Assembly (NCBI GenBank): GCA_028681335.1
Contig: JAQUIT010000017.1
Location: 1-64,000, forward strand
DNA: 64,000 nucleotides
Source: Desulfuromonadaceae bacterium
GTDB lineage: Bacteria > Desulfobacterota > Desulfuromonadia > Geobacterales > Pseudopelobacteraceae
Direction: 5' to 3'
The notes beneath the pieces are model-generated. The model ran no database searches. It saw nothing but the letters and a program-made list of their open reading frames with translations, and was not told the origin of the DNA. Of the stretch, positions 1 through 8,397 are shown piece by piece. Every line of letters begins with the position of its first letter. The first letter of the stretch is position 1. The position numbers and the translations under genes were made by a program.

Positions 1-1377
1 GTTTGCATAAATACGATTTATCGTTGGCCGCACCGCAATCTGCTGATACATTTTGGGCTGGGTGAACGCCGGTTCGTCACCTTCGTTATGGCCATGACGG
101 CGATAGCAAATCAGCTCTATGACAACATCCCGACTAAAATCACGACGATACTCCATGGCAAGATTAACAACATGGACGGCTGCCTCAGGCGCTTCACCCT
201 GAACATGAAATACAGGGCAGGAGAGCATTTTGGCAATATCAGTGGCATAACGTGTAGAACGAGAATCCTTTGGAACGGTCGTAAAACCGATCTGGTTATT
301 AAGCACAACATGAATCGTCCCGCCAGTACCATAACCGGCCAGTTGGGACATATTAAGGACCTCCATGATGCTCCCCTGCCCTGCAAAAGCGGCATCGCCA
401 TGAATCAGAAGCGGCAGCACCCGCCCGGCACCATCAGCACCATAGCGATCCTGTCTGGCTCGGCTTTTACCCTCCACGACGGCATTCACCGCTTCAAGAT
501 GACTCGGATTTGCGGCAATTGTCACGTGTATCTGGTGGCCGTCAACATCAATATCACTCGAATGCCCCTTGTGATACTTCACATCTCCATCACCGATAAA
601 ACCTGGTGAAATGCTCTCCTTGAATTCTGCAAAAAGAGTCTCATAAGGCTTGCGGAGGATATGAGCCAGCACGTTCAACCTGCCGCGATGAGACATCCCT
701 ATCACAACATCACTGACTCCGGCCTCCGGACAATTGCAAATGACCCGGTCCAGAACCGGAATCAGGATTTCACCACCTTCAAGTGAGAAACGCTTCTGCC
801 CGACAAATCTGCGATGCAGAAACAACTCAAACAGTGCGGCCTGATGGAGCTTTTCCAGAATATGCAACTTATCATCACGGGATAAAACGGGGATATTTCG
901 ACAAGGTTCCATGCGGTCTATCAGCCACTGCCGTTCATCCGGTTCCTGGATATGCATAAATTCGACACCTATTTCTCTACAATAGGTGTCACGCAGTGTT
1001 TCCACGACCTCGTGTAATGTTGCACGCGGCTTCAAAAACCGACGGCAGGCAAAGTACGCGGCAAGGTCGCTTACATCCAATCCAAAGTTTGAGAGTTCCA
1101 GCAGAGGGTGAAAAAGCTGACAGGGGGAAAGCGGATCAAGACACGCCTGAAGGTGGCCAAGAGAACGGTAGCGATAAATAAGCGACTGGACACCGGATAA
1201 TTTCAGCGCCGCCTGTTCATCAAATGCGGCACCGCCTGAAGGACTATCCAGACCAAGCTCAAAGCCTGAGAAGAAGTGCCGCCATTGCTCCGGCACAGAA
1301 TCGGCAGAACGCTGCCAGTCGCGGTAAAGGGTATCAAACCATTCTCCAGACATGGCGGCCAAAAAGCTTCCATTCAT
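1..1377 (-). CDS. sucA: 2-oxoglutarate dehydrogenase E1 component, N-terminal part (runs off the window)
   Basis: Thiamine-diphosphate-dependent E1 subunit of the 2-oxoglutarate dehydrogenase complex (TCA cycle). I translated this frame directly: 459 N-terminal residues are present and the frame stays open to base 1, so roughly the second half of a protein usually about 900 residues long lies outside the window. Visible family motifs are GMSHRGRLNVLAHILRKPYE (about 227-246), GDAAFAGQG (327-335), NNQIGFTT (360-367, cofactor-binding region) and RRHGHNEGDEPAFTQP (426-441). The chosen ATG at 1377 has GGAG seven bases upstream. The E2 gene sucB would be expected downstream, off the left edge. An anaerobe with a complete 2-oxoglutarate dehydrogenase fits a Geobacter-type acetate oxidiser. 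The identification is firm. Confidence 0.95.
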   Translation of the reverse strand, partial: MNGSFLAAMSGEWFDTLYRDWQRSADSVPEQWRHFFSGFELGLDSPSGGAAFDEQAALKLSGVQSLIYRYRSLGHLQACLDPLSPCQLFHPLLELSNFGLDVSDLAAYFACRRFLKPRATLHEVVETLRDTYCREIGVEFMHIQEPDERQWLIDRMEPCRNIPVLSRDDKLHILEKLHQAALFELFLHRRFVGQKRFSLEGGEILIPVLDRVICNCPEAGVSDVVIGMSHRGRLNVLAHILRKPYETLFAEFKESISPGFIGDGDVKYHKGHSSDIDVDGHQIHVTIAANPSHLEAVNAVVEGKSRARQDRYGADGAGRVLPLLIHGDAAFAGQGSIMEVLNMSQLAGYGTGGTIHVVLNNQIGFTTVPKDSRSTRYATDIAKMLSCPVFHVQGEAPEAAVHVVNLAMEYRRDFSRDVVIELICYRRHGHNEGDEPAFTQPKMYQQIAVRPTINRIYAN

Positions 1378-1408
1378 TAGTATATCTCCGTTAGCGCAGA
1401 AAAGAATC

Positions 1409-2704
1409 CTACAGCACAGCTTTCACCAGCAGGTCGCGTACCGTTACTCCCTCAAGCTTTGCCCGACTGCCATCCCAGGCCTGACGTAGTACGTTTTCTG
1501 CCAGCAACAGGACCGGCGTAGTAGCCTGCACCTCAACGATACCACGTAAGGCCCCGATAACGTCACAGACCTGAACTTCAGAAGGGTCACGCGAAGGCAG
1601 CCAGCCAGCGACACTCCCTGCAGTGGGAACCAAAAAACCAAGCCGTTCCAACTCGCTAAACACACCCTCAAGCGGCAATAACGGTACATTTAATTCATCG
1701 GCAAGAGATTGGGCCGATGGCGGAACTCCGCTTTTTTTAAAATGGAGGTTCACCTGCACCAACAGCGCTATTGCCAACTCTTCACGGGCCGTTGCGGTCA
1801 ATCTGAGAGTCTCGTTTCCGGAGAAACTATGCCCGCGATGTTGGTGGACAAACACGATCTCAAGTCCAAAAAGCACTATGAGCCAACTCGTATAGATCCA
1901 GACAAGAAAAATGGGGACAGCCGCCAGCGTACCGTAGATAGCATTATACTTGGCGACCCCGACCTGAAAATGAAAGTAGCCCCACTGTGCCAATTCCCAT
2001 GCCGTACCGGCCATCACCCCTCCGGTCACGGCAGAAGCGATACGAACTCTGGTATTGGGGATGAACAGGTACAAAAAAACCATGGCCATAGATACGCTGA
2101 GATACGGTAGAAAACGGAACAACAGTAAAATTGCATCGCCTAGATACGTATTCTGAATCAACCATTGCAGCACCCATTGGCTCTGCAGAGAGGAGGTCAT
2201 GCTTGTTGCTGCAAGCAGCAGAATCGGCCCGACTATAACAACACTTAAGTAATCACTGAAACGTCTCTGAACCGAACGTGTTTCGCGCACCCCCCAGACG
2301 GAGTTGAAAGCTTCCTCGATATTGCCCATCAGGGAGATAACCGTCAGAATAAGCATCACAAGGCCAATGGCCCCCAATGATTTCACATTGGTGTTGTTTA
2401 CATAATCGATAATACGGGAGATCGTTTCTTCGGAATCACCGGCGACTTGTTGCAGAATGGGCTCGAGCGCATTTTGTGCCCCGAGCCCCTTGAGAACGGA
2501 GAAAGCGATCGCCAGAAAAGGAACAAGCGATAGCACCGTGGTATAGGTGAGCGCAGCAGCACGTAAAAAGCCCTGATGAACGGTAAAGTTGACTGAAATA
2601 AAGTAGACAAACTTGATTAGTGAAAATAAACGCCCCTTCAGGCCGTACCACTCCTCGGGATTTTCGGTGTGAAATAAAGCAGGGATTTTCAGATTATGCA
2701 TCAT
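1409..2704 (-). CDS. YihY/BrkB family inner-membrane protein with C-terminal winged-helix-like extension
   Basis: A 431-residue polytopic membrane protein of the YihY/BrkB family, historically mislabelled ribonuclease BN; its biochemical role is unsettled. The N-terminal 300 residues contain about six hydrophobic helices, starting with the typical GFLRAAALTYTTVLSLVPF segment (about 47-65), followed by family-like text such as ISLMGNIEEAFNSVWGV. After the last helix the protein continues for about 130 soluble residues (about 305-431) reading like a winged helix: SLADELNVPLLPLEGVFSEL, then LERLGFLVP. Two ATG codons start the frame, with a GAGG-like site upstream. It follows sucA's 5' end with only 31 bases between the genes. 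Function is inferred from family only. Confidence 0.85.
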   Translation of the reverse strand: MMHNLKIPALFHTENPEEWYGLKGRLFSLIKFVYFISVNFTVHQGFLRAAALTYTTVLSLVPFLAIAFSVLKGLGAQNALEPILQQVAGDSEETISRIIDYVNNTNVKSLGAIGLVMLILTVISLMGNIEEAFNSVWGVRETRSVQRRFSDYLSVVIVGPILLLAATSMTSSLQSQWVLQWLIQNTYLGDAILLLFRFLPYLSVSMAMVFLYLFIPNTRVRIASAVTGGVMAGTAWELAQWGYFHFQVGVAKYNAIYGTLAAVPIFLVWIYTSWLIVLFGLEIVFVHQHRGHSFSGNETLRLTATAREELAIALLVQVNLHFKKSGVPPSAQSLADELNVPLLPLEGVFSELERLGFLVPTAGSVAGWLPSRDPSEVQVCDVIGALRGIVEVQATTPVLLLAENVLRQAWDGSRAKLEGVTVRDLLVKAVL

Positions 2705-2736
2705 GGGCCTCGCTTTAGCTTGCTTAACAGAAATAT

Positions 2737-3102
2737 TTAAATGGTAATTGTTTCTCCCGGGCGTACCCGCCTCTGTTCTTCCCTGACCGGCGTATCGAGA
2801 GAAGAGGAGAGGAGATAAAAGAAGAGAAATACCATACCGGAAACAGCAATAACAATCGGCATAAGACGGACCCCGGCATCATATCTGAGTGGTGAAAGCG
2901 CTAAACCGAACACCGTCAACACAACTCCATAACCACCCATTGCGGCAGCCCAAAATATTCCGAGACGGTAGATACGCCCCTCTGCAGCTGAAGAGAGCGA
3001 GAACAGATCTGACAGCTGCACGTGATAAAAGCTGACCAGGACAATCAGGACCAAAGCCGCCATGATCAGACGCATACCGTTTCTGATGGTGCGTTTACGC
3101 AC
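2737..3102 (-). CDS. Small three-helix membrane protein, function unknown
   Basis: A 121-residue protein that I do not recognise. It has a basic N-terminus (MRKRTIRNGMR) and three hydrophobic stretches, at about 12-30, 48-70 and 80-100, followed by a charged tail rich in Arg and Glu (REEQRRVRPGE). This suggests a small integral inner-membrane protein with a cytoplasmic C-terminus. It lies between the TsaC-type gene (12 bases upstream) and the YihY gene (32 bases downstream), all on the same strand, so it is probably in the same transcript. No catalytic motif is visible. Confidence refers to its being a real gene. Confidence 0.65.
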   Translation of the reverse strand: MRKRTIRNGMRLIMAALVLIVLVSFYHVQLSDLFSLSSAAEGRIYRLGIFWAAAMGGYGVVLTVFGLALSPLRYDAGVRLMPIVIAVSGMVFLFFYLLSSSLDTPVREEQRRVRPGETITI

Positions 3103-3114
3103 AGCCGTCCCCCT

Positions 3115-3726
3115 TTAGATGCCGCACCATGAAATATCACCAAGCCCGGCGCGCAGGACCTCCGGGACTTCATTGATCAGGCTCACAACTGAACTGACAT
3201 CGGTTGCCAGAATTCCGCCATCGATGACAAAGTCCAGCTGCTTTCCAAAGGTATCAGCGATATTGCGTGGGTCTCCCTCCGGCTCTTCACCGGAAATATT
3301 GGCGCTGGTTGTTATGATCGGATTACCCAGCGCGGTCACGAGATCGCAACATATCCTGTTATCAGGGATACGTATCCCGACCGTTTTCTGTCGTGTCAGC
3401 AGCAGATCAGGGACTTCACGAGTCGCTTCAAAAACAAACGTGTACGGCCCGGGAAGAAGGCGTTTGATTATCTTGAAAGCGGAGTTGCTGACCCTGGCAT
3501 ACTGGGATATTTCCGAGAGAGACGAGCAGATAATGGAGAACGGCTTACGCCGATCACGCTGTTTCATCTGGTAGATTCGTTCGATACTTTTTTTACAGAA
3601 GATTGAGCAGCCGATACCGTAGGTCGTATCAGTTGGATAGGCGATCACCCGGCCATCCTTAAGGCTTTCGACAACCCTTGAAATATGGTGCGGCTGAGGA
3701 TGTTCCGGGTTAATTTCCAGTATCAT
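3115..3726 (-). CDS. tsaC: L-threonylcarbamoyladenylate synthase (TsaC/YrdC/Sua5 family)
   Basis: A YrdC-domain protein of 203 residues. The family makes threonylcarbamoyl-AMP from threonine, bicarbonate and ATP, the first step of tRNA t6A37 synthesis. Motifs seen: VIAYPTDTTYGIGCSI (nucleotide/threonine pocket), KQRDRRKPFSIIC (the basic KxR-type loop), GIRIPDN, and the signature PIITTSANISGEEP near residue 140. The length matches the single-domain TsaC/YciO form rather than the longer Sua5 form. The partner gene tsaD, for the next step, is nearby at 5951-6973, which supports the t6A role. A YciO-type paralogue without proven t6A activity cannot be excluded from sequence alone. Confidence 0.85.
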   Translation of the reverse strand: MILEINPEHPQPHHISRVVESLKDGRVIAYPTDTTYGIGCSIFCKKSIERIYQMKQRDRRKPFSIICSSLSEISQYARVSNSAFKIIKRLLPGPYTFVFEATREVPDLLLTRQKTVGIRIPDNRICCDLVTALGNPIITTSANISGEEPEGDPRNIADTFGKQLDFVIDGGILATDVSSVVSLINEVPEVLRAGLGDISWCGI

Positions 3727-3740
3727 GGCAGTTTCCCTTG

Positions 3741-5120
3741 CTATTCTATCTCATCTAAAACTTCATCCGGAGTTTCGTAACTATCATCAAAACCGAAAAC
3801 ATTTTCACAGAGAGCACCTGAGTCCTGATGCGGAATATCCTGTACATCGCGCAATTTACGTTCAATGACCCGGGTTCTTGTGGCGGCCTGATCAATATGA
3901 TTACCGGCTTCCACCAGCTTTTTACGCGTCTTTTCCATAATTGTACCGAATTTGGAGAATTCGGTACGTACAGCCCCCAGCAGATTCCATACTTCGGCAG
4001 AGCGTTTTTCGATGGCAAGCGTCCTGAAACCCATCTGCAGGCTATTCAGCAACGCCGCCAGCGTCGTAGGGCCAGCCACCATAACCTTGAAATCGCGCTG
4101 CAGAGCCTCAAAAAGTCCCGGCAGACGTAGCACTTCAGCATACAACCCCTCAGTCGGCAGAAACATGACCCCGAAGTCCGTAGTATGAGGCGGATCCAGA
4201 TATTTGTCACGGATCATCCTGGCCATCTCCCGTACCGAGCGGTCAAGCTGCTTTCTGGCCTCAGCCGCTGCTGCACCATCAGCGGTTTCCTGGGCCTCCA
4301 CCAACCGCAGGTAATCCTCCTGAGGGAACTTGGCATCAAGCGGCAGCCACACCATGCCATCGGGAGTACCATCGCGCCCCGGCAGCTTCAGGGCAAACTC
4401 AACCCTCTGGCCGCTTCCATGTCTGGTTTCAACATTTGACTCATACTGGCCGGGGGCCAGTATCTGCTCCAGCAAACTCCCCAGCTGTATCTCTCCGAAC
4501 GTGCCGCGCGTCTTGACGTTTGTCAGCACCTTTTTCAAATCCCCGACACCGTTGGCAAGGGTCTGCATTTCGCCGAGACCGCGCTGCACCAGTTCAAGAC
4601 GCTCACTGACCAGCTTGAATGATTCGCCAAGACGCTTTTCAAGGGTATCGTGCAGCTTTTCATCAACGGTAGCGCGCATCTGTTCCAGCTTACGGGCATT
4701 ATCCTCCTGAATCAGCCGCAACCGGGCATCAACCCCTTCCCGCAGCTTATCAAGCCGCCCTTCGTTGCTGAAAGTGAGTTCCTTCAATTGGGCGGCAAAC
4801 AGTTCCAGCTGGTTTTTCTGCAGGCCGGCAATGTCACTCATCCGCTTGGACAATGAATCACCAAGAACGGTTATACTGCCGGTCATCTCTTCCCTGGTAC
4901 GGCGGGAACCAGCATGAGCCTCCTCACGACTGCGCGCAAACTCCTCACGCAGAATCCGTTCATGCCGCTCAAGCAATTTTTCAATCCCGTCAATTTTACT
5001 CTGCACATCAGCCGTCTCGGCAGTACGTCGCCTTCCTGCCATAAAAAGAGCAGAAAGAAGCCCCAGACAGGCGAGAAGAAGTAAAACAGTCGTATATCCG
5101 ATCAGCGCCGTCACGATCAC
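3741..5120 (-). CDS. rmuC: DNA recombination protein RmuC family
   Basis: A 459-residue RmuC-type protein. It has an N-terminal membrane anchor (about residues 4-27), a long charged coiled coil (about 35-190, many Glu/Arg/Lys/Leu heptads), then the conserved RmuC core with LKKVLTNVKTRGTFGEIQLG, LEQILAPGQYE, LPLDAKFPQEDY and VMVAGPTTLAALLNSLQMGF. RmuC proteins are implicated in limiting inversions and recombination at short inverted repeats, and the core resembles nuclease folds; direct enzymology is limited. The start codon lies immediately next to the rsmA stop codon (5121), so translation is probably coupled. The last 30 residues are acidic, as is common in the family. Confidence 0.9.
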   Translation of the reverse strand: MIVTALIGYTTVLLLLACLGLLSALFMAGRRRTAETADVQSKIDGIEKLLERHERILREEFARSREEAHAGSRRTREEMTGSITVLGDSLSKRMSDIAGLQKNQLELFAAQLKELTFSNEGRLDKLREGVDARLRLIQEDNARKLEQMRATVDEKLHDTLEKRLGESFKLVSERLELVQRGLGEMQTLANGVGDLKKVLTNVKTRGTFGEIQLGSLLEQILAPGQYESNVETRHGSGQRVEFALKLPGRDGTPDGMVWLPLDAKFPQEDYLRLVEAQETADGAAAAEARKQLDRSVREMARMIRDKYLDPPHTTDFGVMFLPTEGLYAEVLRLPGLFEALQRDFKVMVAGPTTLAALLNSLQMGFRTLAIEKRSAEVWNLLGAVRTEFSKFGTIMEKTRKKLVEAGNHIDQAATRTRVIERKLRDVQDIPHQDSGALCENVFGFDDSYETPDEVLDEIE

Positions 5121-5954
5121 TCAGTTCGTTTCTGTTACTGTTTTCAACGCATCTGTAACATAGCGCGACAATGCGGCGAACTCTTCCAGAGCAAGAGTCT
5201 CTCCCCTCCTGCGCCCGTCAATCCCGCACGCTTCCAGCAGCGCCGCACAATCAACAGTTTTGGCGAATTCTGCCGATTTAAGGCAGTTGATCAGCGTCTT
5301 CCGGCGCATGGAAAAGGCGCTTTTCACAACGCTCCTGAAAACATCCTCGTCACCAACTTCGGCCCGCGCCTCTGCAAGAGGAATAAAATTCAGTACGACT
5401 GAATCGACTTTTGGACTGGGATGAAAAGAGCCGGGATGTACCACAAAAGCACGACTGATATCAAACCACAACCCGAGCAGTACCGTTGTCACACCGTATG
5501 CAGAGCAATTAGGAGGCGCAGCCAGACGGTCCCCCACCTCCTTTTGAAGCATCAAGGTCATACGTGACAGGCGATCATGTACTCCATAGAGACGAAACAG
5601 CACTTCCGTGGAGATATTATAGGGAAGATTGGCAACAACATTCCATTTTTGGGGATTTTCAGCAAGGAGTGCGGCAAGATCAACCTTCAAAACATCCGCG
5701 TCAATAACGGTAGTATGCCCATTATCCTTAAGTTGGTCACGATGCCAGGCTGCAAGCGCATGGTCGAATTCAATCAGCACCAGGCGGCCGGCGCGTTCGG
5801 CAAGATGAACCGTCAGCGCCCCCCTGCCCGGGCCAATTTCCAATACCGCCTGCTCAGGCTGAATGTGTGCCGCCTGAATAATTTTTTCGATGACGTTGTC
5901 ATCAACAAGAAAGTTTTGTCCCAGTGATTTCAAAGGGCGGCGTAGTGCGCTCAT
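5121..5954 (-). CDS. rsmA: 16S rRNA (adenine1518/1519-N6)-dimethyltransferase KsgA/RsmA
   Basis: S-adenosylmethionine-dependent enzyme that dimethylates two adjacent adenines in helix 45 of 16S rRNA late in 30S assembly. At 277 residues it has normal family length. Visible motifs are LGQNFLVDD at the N-terminus (about 11-19), the SAM motif VLEIGPGRGALT (about 37-48), the acidic residue LIEFDH after strand 2, and the catalytic NLPYNIST (about 109-116). The C-terminal helical domain carries SMRRKTLINCL. Its ATG overlaps the tsaD stop by four bases (ATGA), and its stop abuts the rmuC start, giving a tightly packed tsaD-rsmA-rmuC run. Confidence 0.96.
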   Translation of the reverse strand: MSALRRPLKSLGQNFLVDDNVIEKIIQAAHIQPEQAVLEIGPGRGALTVHLAERAGRLVLIEFDHALAAWHRDQLKDNGHTTVIDADVLKVDLAALLAENPQKWNVVANLPYNISTEVLFRLYGVHDRLSRMTLMLQKEVGDRLAAPPNCSAYGVTTVLLGLWFDISRAFVVHPGSFHPSPKVDSVVLNFIPLAEARAEVGDEDVFRSVVKSAFSMRRKTLINCLKSAEFAKTVDCAALLEACGIDGRRRGETLALEEFAALSRYVTDALKTVTETN

Positions 5955-6973
5955 TGTAATGATTCCTTTATGCTGTCCATATTCCAGGTGGCGGTGACAT
6001 CAAGCGATGGAGAAGAGAAAAAACCATGTGAAAGATAATAATCTCCAGGCACCGCCAGCATGGCGGCATTATCACCACAGAGTGCAGGATGCGGAATCGA
6101 CAGATCTACACCCATTTTTTTACACAGCGTCGCCATGCGGCCGCGCAGGCCGCTGTTGCAGGCGACCCCTCCGGCGACAACCAGACGCATGGCGCCGCTT
6201 TGACAGATGGCGGCTTCCGTTTTGGCAGCCAGCACATCACAGACCGCCTCCTGGAAAGAGGCGCAGAGATCGTCAGCATCCTGACCCGGAATTGCCACGG
6301 GATTTTTTGCCACATGCTGCAGCACCGCAGTTTTCAGGCCACTGAAGCTGAAGTTAAGCGTACCATCGCGGAGCAGCGGCCGCGGCAGACGAATCGCGTC
6401 AGGGATGCCGTTCTGGGCCATCCGGTCAATCAGGGCTCCGCCAGGGTATCGCATCCCCATTATTTTGGCACACTTGTCATAAGCCTCGCCAGCGGCATCA
6501 TCGATGGTTCTGCCAAGAGTCGTGTAGCGACCGAAACCTTCGACATGATAAAGGTGCGTGTGGCCGCCGGAGACGACTAACGCCAGAAAAGGAAAGTCCA
6601 CCGGTTGTTCAAGAAAAGACGCAAACAGGTGCCCCTCTATGTGATGCACACCCACAAAAGGGATTTTTCGGGCGACGGCAATGGCCTTGGCTGCGGAAAA
6701 ACCGACCAGAAGCGCCCCGGACAAACCGGGTCCACGGGTGACCACGACCCCTTCAAGAGCTTCCATGCCGACTCCGGCATCCTGGAGCGCCTGGGTTATA
6801 ACCGGCGCGATAGACTCCAGATGCTTTCGGGAGGCTATTTCCGGCACAACCCCGCCGTACGCCGCGTGGATGTCAACCTGGGAAGAGATTACTGAGGAGA
6901 GAATGGTACGGCCGCCCTGCACAATAGCGGCAGCCGTTTCATCACAGGATGTTTCAATTGAGAGAAGAAGCAT
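5951..6973 (-). CDS. tsaD: tRNA N6-adenosine threonylcarbamoyltransferase TsaD
   Basis: Catalytic subunit that transfers threonylcarbamoyl from threonylcarbamoyl-AMP to A37 of ANN-decoding tRNAs. It has 340 residues. The ASKHA-type fold begins with LLSIETSCDETAAAIV; the metal-binding pair of histidines is in GVHHIEGHLFASF (about 108-120), followed by VVSGGHTHL and, near the C-terminus, VAGGVACNSGLR and PHPALCGDNAAMLA, all classic for the family. It works with TsaB and TsaE, neither of which is in the window. The TsaC-type gene lies 2.2 kb downstream in the same orientation. The ribosome binding site is weak, but the start at the conserved N-terminus is clear. Confidence 0.97.
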   Translation of the reverse strand: MLLLSIETSCDETAAAIVQGGRTILSSVISSQVDIHAAYGGVVPEIASRKHLESIAPVITQALQDAGVGMEALEGVVVTRGPGLSGALLVGFSAAKAIAVARKIPFVGVHHIEGHLFASFLEQPVDFPFLALVVSGGHTHLYHVEGFGRYTTLGRTIDDAAGEAYDKCAKIMGMRYPGGALIDRMAQNGIPDAIRLPRPLLRDGTLNFSFSGLKTAVLQHVAKNPVAIPGQDADDLCASFQEAVCDVLAAKTEAAICQSGAMRLVVAGGVACNSGLRGRMATLCKKMGVDLSIPHPALCGDNAAMLAVPGDYYLSHGFFSSPSLDVTATWNMDSIKESLQ

Positions 6974-7004
6974 TTCAGATAAGCCTTGTTAGGTGTAAAA
7001 GCGG

Positions 7005-8321
7005 TTACAGCAGGTTAGCTGCCAACTCGGCCAGTTCGGAACGTTCACCCTTTGTCAGTGTCACATGCGCGGCAATCCGCTGCCCCTTGAATTTTTCAAC
7101 GAGGTACGTCAGGCCGTTACTGGAGGAATCGACATAAGGATTGTCAATCTGGTACGGGTCGCCGGTCAATATGATCTTGGTCCCCTCGCCGACCCTGGTG
7201 ACTATCGTCTTTATTTCATGTGGTGTCAGGTTCTGGGCTTCATCAACAATCAGGTACTGATTGGGAATTGAGCGACCGCGGATATACGTCAGCGGTTCGA
7301 TATCAAGAAGCCCCATCGCCATCAGCTCTTTGTACCCTTTGCTGTGGCGTTTTTCTGACTCATGCCCGGATATCAGCAATTCAACATTGTCAAAGATCGG
7401 CTGCATCCATGGAGTCAACTTTTCTTCGACGTCCCCCGGAAGAAAACCAAGGTCCTTGCCCATGGGGAAAACCGGGCGTGAAACCAGCAGACGATTATAG
7501 ACATTTTCCTCTGCGGTCTTATGAAGACCGGCTGCAATCGCAAGCAGTGTTTTACCGGTTCCGGCCTTACCGACCAGCGTCACCAGCTTGATACTGTCAT
7601 CCATCAGCACATCAAGGGCAAACGACTGTTCCCTGTTGCGCGGGAAAAGACTCCAGATCCCCTCCTTTGGCACCTTGCGAACAGGGACGATACGGGAATT
7701 ATCCGGGTCATTCCTGCAGAGGGCGGAATGATTCGGGTTTCCGCTATCGACAATTGTTATGAATTCATTGGGAGCAAGATCAACGGGAGCCTCGAGCCAT
7801 CCCTGGCCGTAGAAACGGTCAACAGCGTCTGCAGGCACCTCAATAGACCGCGTACCGGAGTACAGATCCTGGATATCAACTTTGTCAGACTCGTAATCTT
7901 CGGCGATAAGTCCGATAGCATCGGCCTTGATACGCAGATTGGAATCTTTCGTCACAAAAATTGTTACCATGTCCGGAAAACGATCGCGGACATCCTGCGC
8001 AACAGCGATTATCCGGTTATCGCCATTATCAACCCGCAGGTCAACCGGGAGGTTCTTGAAATATTTTTCAGCAAACATCTCGACCCGCAGCGTGCCACCA
8101 CCCGGCATAATAATACCTGATGCCAGAGACCCCTTCTCCCGCATCGCATCAAGAATTCTCGACACCATCCTGGCATTGCGGCCTGTCTCGTTCATATCCT
8201 TCTTAAAACGATCTACCTCTTCAATAACGGTGATCGGAATAATTATGTTGTTTTCCTCAAATTTGAAGAGTGATTGAGGATCGTGCAGTAATACGTTCGT
8301 ATCGAGGATGAAGTTTTTCAT
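7005..8321 (-). CDS. PhoH-type ATPase with N-terminal PIN domain
   Basis: A two-domain protein: a PIN-like nuclease domain (about 1-140, beginning FILDTNVLLHDP with the acidic residue of PIN proteins) followed by a PhoH-type P-loop ATPase with Walker A VGKAGTGKTLL, and YLIVDEAQNLTPHEIKTI plus ILTGDPYQID for Walker B and sensor regions. This PIN-PhoH arrangement is known from YlaK-like proteins and is thought to act on RNA, but the substrate is not established. I placed the start at ATG 8321, where AAGGAA sits six bases upstream. The longer open frame to 8465 would run into the neighbouring desulfurase gene. The result is 438 residues, normal for the family. Confidence 0.9.
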   Translation of the reverse strand: MKNFILDTNVLLHDPQSLFKFEENNIIIPITVIEEVDRFKKDMNETGRNARMVSRILDAMREKGSLASGIIMPGGGTLRVEMFAEKYFKNLPVDLRVDNGDNRIIAVAQDVRDRFPDMVTIFVTKDSNLRIKADAIGLIAEDYESDKVDIQDLYSGTRSIEVPADAVDRFYGQGWLEAPVDLAPNEFITIVDSGNPNHSALCRNDPDNSRIVPVRKVPKEGIWSLFPRNREQSFALDVLMDDSIKLVTLVGKAGTGKTLLAIAAGLHKTAEENVYNRLLVSRPVFPMGKDLGFLPGDVEEKLTPWMQPIFDNVELLISGHESEKRHSKGYKELMAMGLLDIEPLTYIRGRSIPNQYLIVDEAQNLTPHEIKTIVTRVGEGTKIILTGDPYQIDNPYVDSSSNGLTYLVEKFKGQRIAAHVTLTKGERSELAELAANLL

Positions 8322-8397
8322 GGGTTCCTTTCTGTGAATATTGAGATAGCGGCCCGTAGCCGGAACAAAAAACACTTCTTCAATAGCGTATAGAACC

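Noticed and set aside
88-609. Plus-strand open frame over the left end
   Set aside because: It lies opposite sucA, whose translation shows uninterrupted conserved motifs; the plus-strand product has no recognisable features.
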